The notes under the pieces: generated by a model
Told to the model about the DNA's origin: nothing
Seen by the model: the letters and a program-made list of their open reading frames with translations, nothing else
Databases searched by the model: none
Assembly: GCA_019639155.1 (NCBI GenBank)
Contig: JAHBSJ010000003.1
Location: 62,001-126,000 of the forward strand
DNA from: Acidobacteriota bacterium
GTDB taxonomy: Bacteria > Acidobacteriota > Blastocatellia > Pyrinomonadales > Pyrinomonadaceae
Reading direction: 5' to 3'
Length of the DNA: 64,000 nucleotides
In this document: piece by piece, positions 33,227 to 42,829 of the stretch
Numbering within the stretch: the first letter of the stretch is position 1
Layout of the letters: each line of letters begins with the position of its first letter
Program-made: the position numbers and the translations under genes

Positions 33227-34993
33227 CTATTCCGGCAGATTCATCCGTTTCAGCAGATCCTCATATCGCGGGTCGTCGCGGATCGGGTCAAACGTCGGTC
33301 CGAGTCTGAACCTGGGCAAGTCCGTCTCCCTTGCTTGAAATGCTTTTTCCAGCCACTCAAAGGTTTTTTCTTTGTCCCCAAGTTCAATATAAATGCGGGC
33401 AATACTAGTTGCCGCACCGTTATTGCCCTTGGCAAAATCTTCTTCCAGTGTCTTAATCACCGCGAGCGCTTCATCCCGCCTTCCCAACTGGGCATATGCC
33501 CGACCCAAGATGCCTACACCGACGACTGGGATATCACGGGCCTTTTCCGCTGCTGCCAGAGCCTCAGCCGGACGCTTCTGGTCGAGATATATCTCTGCAA
33601 AAGTCACGTGCACGGCGATATAGTTCGGATCAATTTCAATGATCTTGTTGTTTTGCTCGAGCGCCGTCTGGTAATCTCCCCTTTCCCGATAAAACCCCGC
33701 GACATTACTGAGGATAACCGCTGACAACGGGTCGATCTCATTCGCCCGCTTGATCTCTGCGAGAGCCTCATCTTTTCGCCCGAGCGTATTTAGTAATCGT
33801 GCATACCACTGCCGTGCGGTTGCATAATTTGGGTTAAGCTCTATCGACCGTTTATAGGCAGTTTCCGCCTCAGCCCAGTTCCATTGCAGGGCATTGACCA
33901 GCCCCAAAGTCGCATATGCCTCACCCAGCGAATCATCGATCTCAAGTGCTTTAGCAGCGTAGGCTTTTGCTCGCGGAAGGGATTCTTTGACGGACAAACC
34001 GGGGAAATTGCCGGCAATTCCATAACTATCGGCAAGACCGACATACGCCAGTGCATAATTAGGGTCCTTTTGTACTGCGAGATCGAATTGCTCGATAGCT
34101 TTCTTGAGGTTTTCTGGGTCACGTTTATTCCAGTAATAACGTCCTTTCAAATACGCTTGGTACGCTTCGGGACTTGCCGTTCCCGATTTGATTACTTTCG
34201 CTTCGTCTGCGCCGGAAAGTTTTGATTTGAGTTTGGTCGAAACATCTCGGGCGATCTCGCTTTGCAGCGTGACAAGGTCGGATTGCTTTCGGTTGTAGCT
34301 TTCCGTCCACAGCACTTTGTCGTTCTGGACATCAACCAACTCCAACGAAAGCGTCAACTGTTCGCCACGCTGAACCACGCGACCACTTAAGATCGCCTCG
34401 ACATTAAGCTCTTTGCCGATAGTTTTGAGGTCGGTATCTTTGCCTTTGTAACGAAAGACCGTCGCACGCGGTTTGACGTTCAAATTCGGCAGCTCGGACA
34501 GACTCTTGATCAGCGTCTCGGTCATCCCGTCCGAGAGATATTCGAACTCTTCATTCTTGCTCTCATTCACGAACGGCATCACAGCAATGGAATTGATCTG
34601 CCCGCCGCCGCTCTGATTGAAATACCGATACCCAAAGAAACCACCGAGCAAAACAGCAATAGCGACCACCGAGGCAATTAGCGGCTTTGCCGCTTTATTT
34701 GCGGAGAAGCTTTGCTTCTCCGGAACCGCGCCGAAAGATTCCCGAGGCTCCGCCTCCGCTCCTCGCGGAAACACAGCAGTCTGTTCCGTAGTATGAATCT
34801 GCGCGCGAGTCGGAGCCTCGCTTGGTGGAGCCGTCGAGTGCAAGATCGCCGTCTGCGGCTCATCGAACTGGCCGCCCGCTGACGCAGGCAGTTCTGACCT
34901 ATTCGCCGGGCCATACAGCAGCTCCGTTCCGTCATCGAGACAGAACATCATCGTATTGTCGTACTCGCGGCCGCATTGAGGGCATCGTTTCAT
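33227..34993 (-). CDS. Zinc-ribbon, TolB/FlgO-like, TPR membrane protein (paralogue 3)
   Basis: A 588-residue protein with the same plan as paralogues 1 and 2: zinc ribbon CPQCGREYDNTMMFCLDDG, one membrane helix (IASVVAIAVLLGGFFGYRYF), TolB/FlgO-like domain with SIAVMPFVNESKN, then TPRs ending RYEDLLKRMNLPE. Its linker contains one LPASAGG unit and two other hairpin-encoded stretches rather than the shared block of the other two. It appears to be the first of the three in the operon. Confidence 0.85.
   Translation of the reverse strand: MKRCPQCGREYDNTMMFCLDDGTELLYGPANRSELPASAGGQFDEPQTAILHSTAPPSEAPTRAQIHTTEQTAVFPRGAEAEPRESFGAVPEKQSFSANKAAKPLIASVVAIAVLLGGFFGYRYFNQSGGGQINSIAVMPFVNESKNEEFEYLSDGMTETLIKSLSELPNLNVKPRATVFRYKGKDTDLKTIGKELNVEAILSGRVVQRGEQLTLSLELVDVQNDKVLWTESYNRKQSDLVTLQSEIARDVSTKLKSKLSGADEAKVIKSGTASPEAYQAYLKGRYYWNKRDPENLKKAIEQFDLAVQKDPNYALAYVGLADSYGIAGNFPGLSVKESLPRAKAYAAKALEIDDSLGEAYATLGLVNALQWNWAEAETAYKRSIELNPNYATARQWYARLLNTLGRKDEALAEIKRANEIDPLSAVILSNVAGFYRERGDYQTALEQNNKIIEIDPNYIAVHVTFAEIYLDQKRPAEALAAAEKARDIPVVGVGILGRAYAQLGRRDEALAVIKTLEEDFAKGNNGAATSIARIYIELGDKEKTFEWLEKAFQARETDLPRFRLGPTFDPIRDDPRYEDLLKRMNLPE
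34872..34898. repeat. Family A palindrome in the paralogue 3 linker
   Basis: CCGCCCGCTGACGCAGGCAG with GTTCTGAC, translated on the minus strand as ELPASAGG. Two further hairpins nearby (about 34710-34731 and 34738-34770) belong to other repeat families. Confidence 0.75.
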
Positions 34994-35038
34994 ATTTATT
35001 TCGCGGCAGTTGTGGTCGAATTACGGAACGAGTTCATC

Positions 35039-35419
35039 TCATTCCTCCGGATGCAGGTAGAATACCTTGCTGACGATCTTCCATTCGCCGTCAGCCTTGA
35101 GCAGCGTGAACATATCGGTAAACCGGTGTCCGCCCCAGTTATGGCATTCGACGCGTGCGGTGGCGATGGTCTCGCAAATATCTACCGCGGAAATGTCGGC
35201 CTTCAGTTCGGTTGCCGGCCCGTTCTCGTCGATCCAGCCGAAGAGCCCTTCGATCGGCCCTGCGATCAGGTCGGGACCCAAGTAGCCGTGAATCGTCGCC
35301 CCGTCGTGGAACGCCGGCCTCATATCGCTGCTCTTTCCGGAGATGCCGCCGCTGATGTAGGTGTTGAGTGTATGAACGATCGCTTCGCGGTCGCCGCTTT
35401 GTGAGGTTGCGTAGGTCAT
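35039..35419 (-). CDS. SnoaL/NTF2-like (lumazine-binding-like) protein
   Basis: A 126-residue single NTF2-like cone fold. An N-terminal helix (DREAIVHTLNTYISGG) is followed by a curved sheet with VECHNWGGHRFTDMFTLLKADGEWKIVSKVF, the usual ending. ATG 35419 is chosen because the upstream part of the frame reads through a terminator and is not protein-like. It lies 45 nt before TPR paralogue 3 and may be the first gene of that operon. The ligand is unknown. Confidence 0.82.
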   Translation of the reverse strand: MTYATSQSGDREAIVHTLNTYISGGISGKSSDMRPAFHDGATIHGYLGPDLIAGPIEGLFGWIDENGPATELKADISAVDICETIATARVECHNWGGHRFTDMFTLLKADGEWKIVSKVFYLHPEE

Positions 35420-35515
35420 AATTCGGTTCTCTCCTGTTCTTGAGTTTCTGCGGGAAGATGGTTGTATATCTATAAAATTAAACGAGAAAACAGCACAAAA
35501 GGGGTCATACAAAGC

Positions 35516-35552
35516 AAAAAAATGCGCGTGCGGCATCAGGCCCCACGCGCAT
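35516..35552 (-). terminator. Rho-independent terminator for the metalloprotease gene
   Basis: On the minus strand, ATGCGCGTG pairs with CACGCGCAT around a GC-rich loop and is followed by seven T. It lies just beyond the stop of the metalloprotease. Confidence 0.85.
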
Positions 35553-35574
35553 ATCTGTTCGACCGTAAGAGTGC

Positions 35575-38259
35575 TTACGGCTCGATCACGTAATCCGGCC
35601 AGCACGAGGTCGGATTCAGATAAAGTTCAAGGAACTCCATCGCAAAACGGTTCGCCGCCGGGTTCGAGAACGACGGTGCGTTCGGATCGAGTATCTTGCC
35701 GATCTGATCCAGCGTCGCTTCGAGGTGGATCTTCGTCGTGCGGTCGGTCGTTTTCGGCAGAGCAGCGTTGATCTCGCTGACCAGCTCGCGAAGCTCTGCA
35801 CGATAGAACGCACGCTCGTCGCCGCTCGATATGAACATCGCCTGGAAACCTGCCGGGACGTTCGCCGGTGCTGTCGGCGGCGGGCCGGTGATCTTGTTAT
35901 TTGCGATATCAAGATACGACCGCTGGAGATTACGCCTGTAAGCGTCGATCACAGGTGCGTCCGTTTTCAGCTCGGACCACACACCGCCGCGGACGTCCGC
36001 CAGAAAATCCGCCGGATGATATGCCGACGGGCCGTCGAGTGCGTTCTGTTCGATCATGCGTGCGAAACGCGGGCTCGAGAGCAGATTGTTCAGCACGCTG
36101 TTCTGTGCGTTGCGTACGCGGTTCAGTGCGCCGATGGGCTCGATACGGCGGAGGATGTCCTTGTCGATCGCCCAATCGGGACGCGAAAACGCGTTGTCGT
36201 TCAGGAACTTGACGGCCTGTGCCTGCCGTGCACGCGGGATCATTGTGAACCGCACGCCCGTTTGGCCGATGTGTCTCTGCTGCGAATCGAAACCGCCGAC
36301 GATCGCCGCGACGTGATTCAGTTCGAGCACCCATTGGCCGAGCATGCGGCCGTAGAGTTCGGACAGGTCGGAATACGGCTGGCCTGCCTGCGTGGTCGTC
36401 GCGGGAACGAGCAGTTTTGCCACGCGGCGAAGATTTGCGATGCCGAGCGTCGTCGAAGCGATGGCATCAGCGTCGCCAACCGCCTCGGTCAATTCGCCCG
36501 GGTCGCTGCCCGCCGAGCCTTGCGTTGAGAAACGGAACCACGGCGTTTCATCCTGTTGACGTGCCCAACTGTCTAGCGTCGGCAGTTCCTGGTCGGACGT
36601 TTTGGCGGTCGGAATGGGTTTGTAGCCCCACATCGTCGCCCATACGTCATACGGCCCGATGCCCGGAACGAGGTCTTCCACCGCGATCTTGTCCTCAGGC
36701 TGTGCGACATAGTTGAAACGCGAATAATCCATCAGCGTCGCGACGTGGCCCATCTTCTTAACCCATTCGCGGTCGCGGACCTTGTCCTGCGGATACAGCG
36801 AGCTCGCCTTCATGTTGTGCTGGAAACCGAGCGTGTGGCCCACCTCGTGAGCAACGACGTATTCGACCAGCGTGCCCATCAGATCATCGGGCATCGGCAG
36901 CTTGTGTACACGCGGATCGAGCGGGCCGACCTGCGTGAAATACCACGAACGCTGCAGGTTCATGATGTTGTGATACATCTGAATGTCGGATTCCAGGATC
37001 TCGCCGGTTCGCGGGTCGTTGATATGCGGCCCCGAAGCGTTCTCGATGGTCGAGGGCAGCCAGCGGATCACTGAATAGCGAGCATCTTCCGGATCGAATT
37101 CCGGGTCTTCGGCTTTCGTCGGCTGCAGCTTCGCGATGATGGCGTTCTTAAAGCCCGCCGCCTCAAATGCCTTCTGCCATTTCTCTACGCCGCGTATCGT
37201 GAACGGCACCAGCCATTTCGGCGTCGCACGATCGACGTAGTAAACAATGGGCTTCACCGGCTCGGAAAGAGCGGCGTTCGGGTCCTTCTTTTCCAGACGC
37301 CAGCGTGTGATGAAACGACGCTGCTGAGCACGATGCTCGGGGCGGCCGAAATCCATTTGCGATACCGAAAAATAACCGACACGCTCGTCAAAAAGCCGCG
37401 GCATCATCGGATTTTCCGGCAGTTTGACCATGCTGTAGTGCAGCACGACGGTCGCGCTTCCCGGCGGCATTCCCGAACCGCCAAAGCCGCCCTGCTGCTG
37501 TGCGGGAGCACCCGCGGGCGAAGGCTGACGCACATACGTATGCGATGCCTGGGCTTCGATATTCTCGGGGAATGTGGAGATGCGTTCGACAAAGCTGCGT
37601 GTCGTGTCCATCGTTGTCGCGTTCAGACGCTGGCGTGCGCTGAATTCGAAAACGTCGGTCGTGAACAGCTTGCCGACATCGATGACCGCGGTGTCGTTGT
37701 TCGGGCCGTAGGCGGCGACAGGGAACGACATCAGAATGGTCTCATTCTTCGAATTTGCGACCGCCTCGGCGATCGGCAGCGTGGGATCTGCAACGATGCT
37801 GTAGTTCACGTCGCGCAGCAGCACCTTATTGTCGCTGAGCTCCCAGCGGACAACACGTCGTCCGAGTGCCTGTCCGCCGTAGCCGACGCCGAGCGTCGTG
37901 CGGGCGATCTGCGTCACCCAAAGGAACTCTTTGCCCATCTGTGATTTCGGGATCTCATAATAATACTTGTCCTTTATCTGATGGACCGAAAAAATGCCCT
38001 TCTTTGTCTTGGCATCGCTCGTGATCACCTTGTCATAGGGCTGCGGGTCCTGCGAAGCGGCTGCGGCTCCAGCTCCGCCCGGCATTCCGGGCCTCATTCC
38101 TCCGCCCGGGCCGCCGGTCGGCGGTCCGGTCGGGCCCGGCGATGGTGCGGGCGACGGAGCCGGCGAAGGTGCCGGCGTCGGGGTCTGCGCGGGCAATGAC
38201 CCTGCGACCATCGAAAAGACGAACGCTAGCGTCAAGCCGCGTCCTGCGGTCTTAAACAT
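35575..38259 (-). CDS. Secreted zinc-dependent metalloprotease (DUF5117/DUF4953 type)
   Basis: An 894-residue exported protein with a signal peptide (residues 1-24) followed by a Pro/Ala/Gly-rich segment. A DUF5118/DUF5117-like N-terminal region contains [20 protein letters not shown]. The metzincin-like catalytic motif [12 protein letters not shown] is at about residue 470, with downstream [14 protein letters not shown] (a Met-turn-like segment) and a DUF4953-like C-terminal part. It is likely an envelope or extracellular protease. It is transcribed alone, with a strong terminator after it. Confidence 0.92.
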   Translation of the reverse strand: MFKTAGRGLTLAFVFSMVAGSLPAQTPTPAPSPAPSPAPSPGPTGPPTGGPGGGMRPGMPGGAGAAAASQDPQPYDKVITSDAKTKKGIFSVHQIKDKYYYEIPKSQMGKEFLWVTQIARTTLGVGYGGQALGRRVVRWELSDNKVLLRDVNYSIVADPTLPIAEAVANSKNETILMSFPVAAYGPNNDTAVIDVGKLFTTDVFEFSARQRLNATTMDTTRSFVERISTFPENIEAQASHTYVRQPSPAGAPAQQQGGFGGSGMPPGSATVVLHYSMVKLPENPMMPRLFDERVGYFSVSQMDFGRPEHRAQQRRFITRWRLEKKDPNAALSEPVKPIVYYVDRATPKWLVPFTIRGVEKWQKAFEAAGFKNAIIAKLQPTKAEDPEFDPEDARYSVIRWLPSTIENASGPHINDPRTGEILESDIQMYHNIMNLQRSWYFTQVGPLDPRVHKLPMPDDLMGTLVEYVVAHEVGHTLGFQHNMKASSLYPQDKVRDREWVKKMGHVATLMDYSRFNYVAQPEDKIAVEDLVPGIGPYDVWATMWGYKPIPTAKTSDQELPTLDSWARQQDETPWFRFSTQGSAGSDPGELTEAVGDADAIASTTLGIANLRRVAKLLVPATTTQAGQPYSDLSELYGRMLGQWVLELNHVAAIVGGFDSQQRHIGQTGVRFTMIPRARQAQAVKFLNDNAFSRPDWAIDKDILRRIEPIGALNRVRNAQNSVLNNLLSSPRFARMIEQNALDGPSAYHPADFLADVRGGVWSELKTDAPVIDAYRRNLQRSYLDIANNKITGPPPTAPANVPAGFQAMFISSGDERAFYRAELRELVSEINAALPKTTDRTTKIHLEATLDQIGKILDPNAPSFSNPAANRFAMEFLELYLNPTSCWPDYVIEP

Positions 38260-38480
38260 CTGATTTCCTCCGGTTGTTTTGTGAATAGCGGTTTAACGTC
38301 AGTTAGCGAAAATTCCGTTGGGGCGTTCTTTCAAAGAGGGGGACGCACCTGCGGGTCGGCTTTACTGAATCTACGGTCTTTATAGCACTCGAAAAATTCG
38401 ATTGCAACGAAAACAGCACTTATACGCAGTTCGGCTCTGTAAAGTTTTGTCAACAAAAATGGGCACTTTGCGGTATGAGG

Positions 38481-39293
38481 TCAGGGCATTCTTGATAAGC
38501 GGCGAATCACCGCGGTTCCTGCTTTGTCGGGAATGAGTACCAGATTCTCGGGTTTGTCCGCGAAGAACTCATCAACTGCCTTTTCTGCGCCGTCCCACAC
38601 GAGGCTTGCGTAATCGTGAATTATCAGCCAGCCGCCGGGCACAAGCCGCGGATAAAAATACTCAAGCGCGGCCTTCATCGGCGCGTACAGATCGCAGTCA
38701 AGATGAACAAGACAAAATCGCGGGTCGCCCTCGACCTTTGCAAGCGAATCCGGGAAATAGCCCGCTACGAAAACCGTGTTCTCTTCGCCTACCAGACGTT
38801 TCACGCGGTCCAGCGACGTATTTGAGAACGCCGTTGGTGCCGCAGCGTCAACGCCCTCGAGATCGCGTTGGTCAAAGCCTTCGTATGTGTCGAAAAGATA
38901 TGCTGTCGTGCCGAGCCGCCGCGCCAATTTCGCCAGCAAAAACGCCGAATTCCCGCGAAAAACGCCAAGTTCGGCGACATCGCCCGAGATGCCTTCTTTC
39001 AATATCTGATCGCAGCTGAGGTTCAGAAAATGATACCGCGGCATATCGCCGGCGTTGTTCGGATTGCCGCTCAGCCATTTGCCCGAATCCGCGGGATCGA
39101 AAAGCCCGCCGCGTTCGCGGTACTTCGGCAGATGCGTGACGTATCGCTCCGGAGCGTGCGTCAGCGAGAAAGACCGCGGCAGCAGCCGAATGAGCCGAGT
39201 GCGAAATGGGATCGTGCGTATCGCGATCTTTGCGTATCGCCACGCTTTCCCGGGCTCGCGAAACGCCCTGCCGATCTGCGAAATTAGGCTCAT
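38481..39293 (-). CDS. TylF/MycF-type class I methyltransferase
   Basis: A 270-residue protein with an N-terminal cap of about 95 residues. The SAM-binding GDVAELGVFRGNSAFLLA motif is followed by YLFDTYEGFDQRD. LVHLDCDLYAP and LIIHDYASL carry the Asp and His-Asp metal ligands of the TylF/MycF group, which O-methylate sugars in antibiotics. The natural substrate is not evident; a glycan methyltransferase is plausible. It is 9 nt downstream of xthA and likely cotranscribed. Confidence 0.87.
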   Translation of the reverse strand: MSLISQIGRAFREPGKAWRYAKIAIRTIPFRTRLIRLLPRSFSLTHAPERYVTHLPKYRERGGLFDPADSGKWLSGNPNNAGDMPRYHFLNLSCDQILKEGISGDVAELGVFRGNSAFLLAKLARRLGTTAYLFDTYEGFDQRDLEGVDAAAPTAFSNTSLDRVKRLVGEENTVFVAGYFPDSLAKVEGDPRFCLVHLDCDLYAPMKAALEYFYPRLVPGGWLIIHDYASLVWDGAEKAVDEFFADKPENLVLIPDKAGTAVIRRLSRMP

Positions 39294-39302
39294 CAGATAA
39301 TG

Positions 39303-40073
39303 CTAGACCGCGAATTCCGCGATCACCGGAGCGTGGTCGCTCGGTTTTTCCAGCCCGCGTGTCGAGGTGTCGATCACGCACGACGTGCATTTCGCGGTCA
39401 GGCCGGGCGACGTCCAGATGTAGTCGATACGCAGGCCCTGATTTTTCTGCCAGGCGCCCTCGCGGTAATTCCACCACGAGAACTGCTTCGCGTCGCCGTT
39501 CTTTACGCGAAACGCGTCGTCAAAGCCCCATTGCTTCACATAGTGCATCGCCGCTCGTTCCGGCAGCGTAAAATGCAGCTTGCCCTGCCAATGCGGCACG
39601 CTCCAGACGTCCTCGTCCTCCATCGCCACATTGAAATCGCCGCACAGCAGCACGTCGTCCGCCGTGTCGCAGCCCGCGTCGAAAAAATGCCGCAGCCGCT
39701 GCAGCCAGTCCAGCTTGAAAGCGAATTTGTCCGTGCCGAGCTCCGTGCCGTTCGGTATGTACGTATTGACGATGCGGACGCCTTTCACCGTCGCGGCGAT
39801 CAGGCGTTTGGGCGATTCGTCCGTGTCGTCCGCAAAGCCTTTCTGCACGTCCGACATCGCGTGTTTCGACAATATCGCGACGCCGTTATACGATTTCTGC
39901 CCGAAAAACTCCGCGTCGTAACCGAGTTCGTTCACGATCGGCAGAGGGAAGTTCTCGTCAACGCATTTCGTCTCCTGTAGGCAAATGACGTCCGGCTGCT
40001 CACGCCTCGCCCACTCGACCAGATGCGGTACACGCACATTCACCGAATTCACATTCCACGTCGCGATCTTCAT
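39303..40073 (-). CDS. xthA: Exodeoxyribonuclease III
   Basis: AP endonuclease and 3'-5' exonuclease of base-excision repair. It has 256 residues, normal for XthA. MKIATWNVNSVNVR, the metal Glu in CLQETKCVD, NTYIPNG, LLCGDFNVA, LRIDYIWTS and the final KPSDHAPVIAEF (catalytic Asp-His) are all intact. ATG 40073 starts at the family N terminus; another ATG lies two codons upstream, and longer frames run into the repeat array. Confidence 0.96.
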   Translation of the reverse strand: MKIATWNVNSVNVRVPHLVEWARREQPDVICLQETKCVDENFPLPIVNELGYDAEFFGQKSYNGVAILSKHAMSDVQKGFADDTDESPKRLIAATVKGVRIVNTYIPNGTELGTDKFAFKLDWLQRLRHFFDAGCDTADDVLLCGDFNVAMEDEDVWSVPHWQGKLHFTLPERAAMHYVKQWGFDDAFRVKNGDAKQFSWWNYREGAWQKNQGLRIDYIWTSPGLTAKCTSCVIDTSTRGLEKPSDHAPVIAEFAV

Positions 40074-40116
40074 TAACATACTTTTACCACACGCCGCGTC
40101 GTTGCGGGAACGCTCT

Positions 40117-40684
40117 AACGCAGAGACCGCAGCGACCGCAATGGGAGCCCCGCCGGACCGCACGCCTGCCAGCCTGCACCTGCATTAGAATTGCCGTCGG
40201 CTTTAGCCGACGGTTCAGATTCACAATTGAGAATTGGGCTTTAGCCCAACATGTAAATTAGGCTAAAGCCCGGAAAATTTCATATTACCCTTCGATCCAC
40301 GCTCTGAAGAGCGTGGCAATTCAAAGAGCGCGGTAATTCCCAAGAATGGAGCAATTCCGCCGGACCGCAGGCAGCTTGCCTGCATCTTGTGCTTTAGAAT
40401 TGCCGTCGGCTTCAGCCGACGGTTCAGATGCACATTTGAGAATTGGGCTTTAGCCCAACATGTAAATTAGGCTAAAGCCCGGAAAATTTCATATTACCCT
40501 TCGATCCACGCTCTAAAGAGCGTGGCAATTCCGCCGGAGCGCACGCTGCCAGAGTGCGTTAGCTGCTTCCTTACGGAAGTGGTTCTCCCCGATTTCTTTC
40601 TGCCTCTGCGGTCTCCGCGGTCTCTGCGTTTGAAACGATCCTAAACCGCGCACCTGCCAGCCTGCATCTTGCCGGACCGCCGGA
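40117..40684. repeat. Composite hairpin array, copy 1
   Basis: About 570 nt without a gene, made of hairpins in a fixed order: a periodic CGCAGAGACCGCAGCGACCGC tract; CGGACCGC...GCCTGCCAGCCTGC; GCCGTCGGCTTTAGCCGACGG; TTGGGCTTTAGCCCAA; GGCTAAAGCCCGG; CCACGCTCTGAAGAGCGTGG. A 136-nt block (40187-40322) is repeated almost exactly at 40396-40531, a 209-nt period. It ends with a second periodic tract CTCTGCGGTCTCCGCGG at about 40605-40630. The same syntax recurs inverted at 49945-50311. Confidence 0.9.
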
Positions 40685-40696
40685 ACCATCAGAATT

Positions 40697-40834
40697 AGGC
40701 CAAATAATGCTATATTTTCACTTATAATGTTGCGATTACCCCGAAATGGCCGAGAATGTGCATCGACAAGTGAGCCACGCGATCAAATTCAAGAGCGAGA
40801 ATTGCAATATCGCATGTCTGACCCCAATCGGTTC
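40697..40834 (+). repeat. Conserved 138-nt element, copy 1
   Basis: By eye it is over 90% identical to the reverse complement of 49787-49925, with a few substitutions and a small gap. It begins GCCAAATAATGCTATATT, includes a TTATAAT-type promoter-like sequence and ends at GACCCCAATCGGTTC. It directly follows the hairpin array, as in copy 2. Confidence 0.85.
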
Positions 40835-40852
40835 CACGACCTCTGCGAATAG

Positions 40853-41440
40853 ATGATGGCAAGTACCAAAGTTCTCAAGATTCTCGAAATGGTCATTTTG
40901 ACAGGTTCTTTGTCTGTCCTACTGACAACTGCGGGGCTCTATTTGTCTTCCGTATCATTCGACCGGGGATTCATTGCTGGGGAGGCTTGGACGCTAATGC
41001 TCAAAAATATTCCTCGTTCTGAGGCTAGCTATAAGGTAAACGAACATTTTTCAGGATCTGGCGAAAGTACATATGAGTATCTAGGGCGAAAATATAGTTA
41101 CGCTACCGGTTATATTCTATGTTTTTTGGTGGCCTGGATTCTCACGGCATGCCACAGGAAATATGTCAAAACCTCAGGAACTTCTTCGTTCACCTTTCAA
41201 CTAGCGTTTTCGATTTTCCTTTTCCTCGCAATTTACCAATACGGGTCGATTGTGGCCGAAAAGCGGCTTTGGTCAATGGATGCGTTTTGGAATATCCCTC
41301 TTCAAGAACTTGCCCGATTTGCCTACCCGATCGACTGGATCTGTTTACTTTTGCTAATTGTTATTTTAATCACGGTGATCTTGTTACACGTTTTGCGTAT
41401 CTGGGACCATCGCATAAGGAAGCATGATTTACACGGATAA
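40853..41440 (+). CDS. Four-helix membrane protein of unknown function
   Basis: A 195-residue protein, AT-rich compared with the core genes. It has predicted membrane helices at about residues 11-33, 84-103, 112-130 and 158-182, with a short extracytoplasmic loop (residues 35-80) containing FSGSGESTYEYLGRKY. It lies between the conserved 138-nt element and an RHS-repeat fragment, a position often held by immunity genes of polymorphic toxins. That role is a guess. Confidence 0.6.
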   Translation: MMASTKVLKILEMVILTGSLSVLLTTAGLYLSSVSFDRGFIAGEAWTLMLKNIPRSEASYKVNEHFSGSGESTYEYLGRKYSYATGYILCFLVAWILTACHRKYVKTSGTSSFTFQLAFSIFLFLAIYQYGSIVAEKRLWSMDAFWNIPLQELARFAYPIDWICLLLLIVILITVILLHVLRIWDHRIRKHDLHG

Positions 41441-41459
41441 TTGTTTGGCTGAAGGGAAT

Positions 41460-41601
41460 CAAATTAGATCGACCGGTGTTACAGGAACGGCCGCTGTCGA
41501 GATGCAATACGACAATCTCGGCAACCGCATAGAGATGACCGACGGTCTGGGGACACAGGCTTACGAATACGACGAGCTTTCGCGGCTGACGGCGGCGGCG
41601 A
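41460..41601 (+). pseudogene. RHS-repeat fragment
   Basis: The frame reads VEMQYDNLGNRIEMTDGLGT and then AYEYDELSRLTAA, two YD-type RHS repeats. Nothing resembling the rest of an RHS protein precedes it, and the frame degenerates after it. It is an orphan remnant. The flanking 41602-41815 holds no convincing gene; a minus-strand frame there ends REKLKTDRKLTYARDQVEKL and may be another gene's tail. Confidence 0.7.
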
Positions 41602-41815
41602 TCACACAGTTATCGCTTTCGTGTCGCGAGCGAAACCGGTGTCAGGTCCCCGATTCTGCGATTTTGGCGAGGTATAGTTTTTCTACCTGATCACGGGCGT
41701 AGGTGAGTTTGCGGTCGGTTTTGAGTTTTTCGCGGGCTGCGGTCGTGGCGGCGGCTGAAGCGGATGCTCGGACCAAAATATTGCTATTGTGGCGGTAAAT
41801 TGGTAAGTTACAGGA

Positions 41816-42049
41816 GTGATCGCGGAAGAAAAACTCATTGCTAAGATCAACAATTTGCCGCCGTCTGAGATCGACGAGGTGATCGATTTTGTCGATTTTT
41901 TGCTACAGAAAAATAGGATCCGCGACAACGGTTCGAAGCATAGAACGCTGCAGGAGAGGGCCGATGCGATCGACCGTTGGGCCACGAGCCACAGCATCGA
42001 GACGCCGGTAGTATTCGACGATCGACGCGAAACTATTTATGAGGATTGA
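41816..42049 (+). CDS. DUF2281-type antitoxin
   Basis: A 77-residue protein with an N-terminal helix pair of the DUF2281 kind (KLIAKINNLPPSEIDEVIDF then VDFLLQKN) and a C-terminal tail that would contact a PIN toxin. The GTG at 41816 is the best available start. It sits 12 nt before the PIN-domain gene, with which it should form an antitoxin-toxin pair. Confidence 0.75.
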   Translation: MIAEEKLIAKINNLPPSEIDEVIDFVDFLLQKNRIRDNGSKHRTLQERADAIDRWATSHSIETPVVFDDRRETIYED

Positions 42050-42061
42050 CGGCGCCTGTAG

Positions 42062-42499
42062 ATGGATTGTCTTGCGGACACAAACATTATCTTGCGCCTT
42101 GCCCAGCCCGCTCATCCGATGCACGCGGTTGCCCTTCGCGCGGTAAAAACACTCCTTTCCCAAGGGCATAACCTTTGTCTCACGCCACAAAACCTGATCG
42201 AATTTTGGAACGTCGCCACTCGGCCCGCCGGTAACAACGGTCTCGGTCGGACGGCCGCACAGACCGAAGCGGATGTTCGAGCAATAGAATCCAATTTCAC
42301 AATTTTGGCTGATAGTCCGGCGATCTACCCGGAATGGCGGCGATTGGTCGTTGCACATTCTATCCTGGGCAAGCAAGTCCACGACACAAGGCTGGTCGCG
42401 TCGATGAATGTAAATCAGATCACCCAACTATTGACATTTAACGGCGACGATTTCAAACGATTTTCGAATATCACGATCATCGATCCGGCAGCGGTTTGA
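42062..42499 (+). CDS. PIN-domain toxin (VapC-like)
   Basis: A 145-residue PIN ribonuclease. Acidic residues are in MDCLADTNIILRL (Asp6), LTPQNLIEFWNVAT (Glu), HDTRLVASM (Asp) and LLTFNGDDFKRF (Asp). It is the partner of the DUF2281-type gene upstream. The module lies between an RHS remnant and the atp cluster, in accessory DNA. Confidence 0.88.
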   Translation: MDCLADTNIILRLAQPAHPMHAVALRAVKTLLSQGHNLCLTPQNLIEFWNVATRPAGNNGLGRTAAQTEADVRAIESNFTILADSPAIYPEWRRLVVAHSILGKQVHDTRLVASMNVNQITQLLTFNGDDFKRFSNITIIDPAAV

Positions 42500-42514
42500 C
42501 GAAGCGAACACGAC

Positions 42515-42703
42515 AATGCCGTCGGCTTCAGCCCAACATATAAATTGGGCTAAACCCCGAACATTCATTATTGCCCTGCGCTCCACGCTCTGAAGAACGT
42601 GGCCATTCAAAGAGCGTGGCATTTCCGCCGGACCGCAGGCTGCCAGCCTACATTAGCCGGAAGCGGTTCTCGCTTGTCGGTCTCCGCGGTCTCTGCGTTC
42701 AAT
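42515..42703. repeat. Degenerate hairpin array
   Basis: A shortened, decayed version of the arrays at 40.1 and 50.1 kb, in the same orientation as copy 1. It contains GCCGTCGGCTTCAGCC, TTGGGCTAAACCCC, CCACGCTCTGAAGAACGTGG, CGGACCGCAGGCTGCCAGCC and the periodic GTCTCCGCGGTCTCTGCG. It fills most of the 330-nt gap before the atp genes; 42704-42829 shows nothing else that I recognise beyond AT-rich promoter-like sequence. Confidence 0.85.
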
Positions 42704-42829
42704 CCAGTCTTGAACTACAAAGCCTGCCCTGCCTTGACCCTAAATCGGCGCGCGTGATAACCTCATATCTTTTGAGAATCGGACGGTATTTTCACCGGTT
42801 CTGACCGTTAACACGGTATTAAAAAGGTT

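Noticed and set aside
35725..36528. Plus-strand frame opposite the metalloprotease
   Set aside because: Antisense shadow of a gene with a clear HExxHxxGxxH motif.
40117..40684. Hairpin array considered as a CRISPR array
   Set aside because: There are only two 136-nt blocks, no short identical repeats with unique spacers, and no cas genes.
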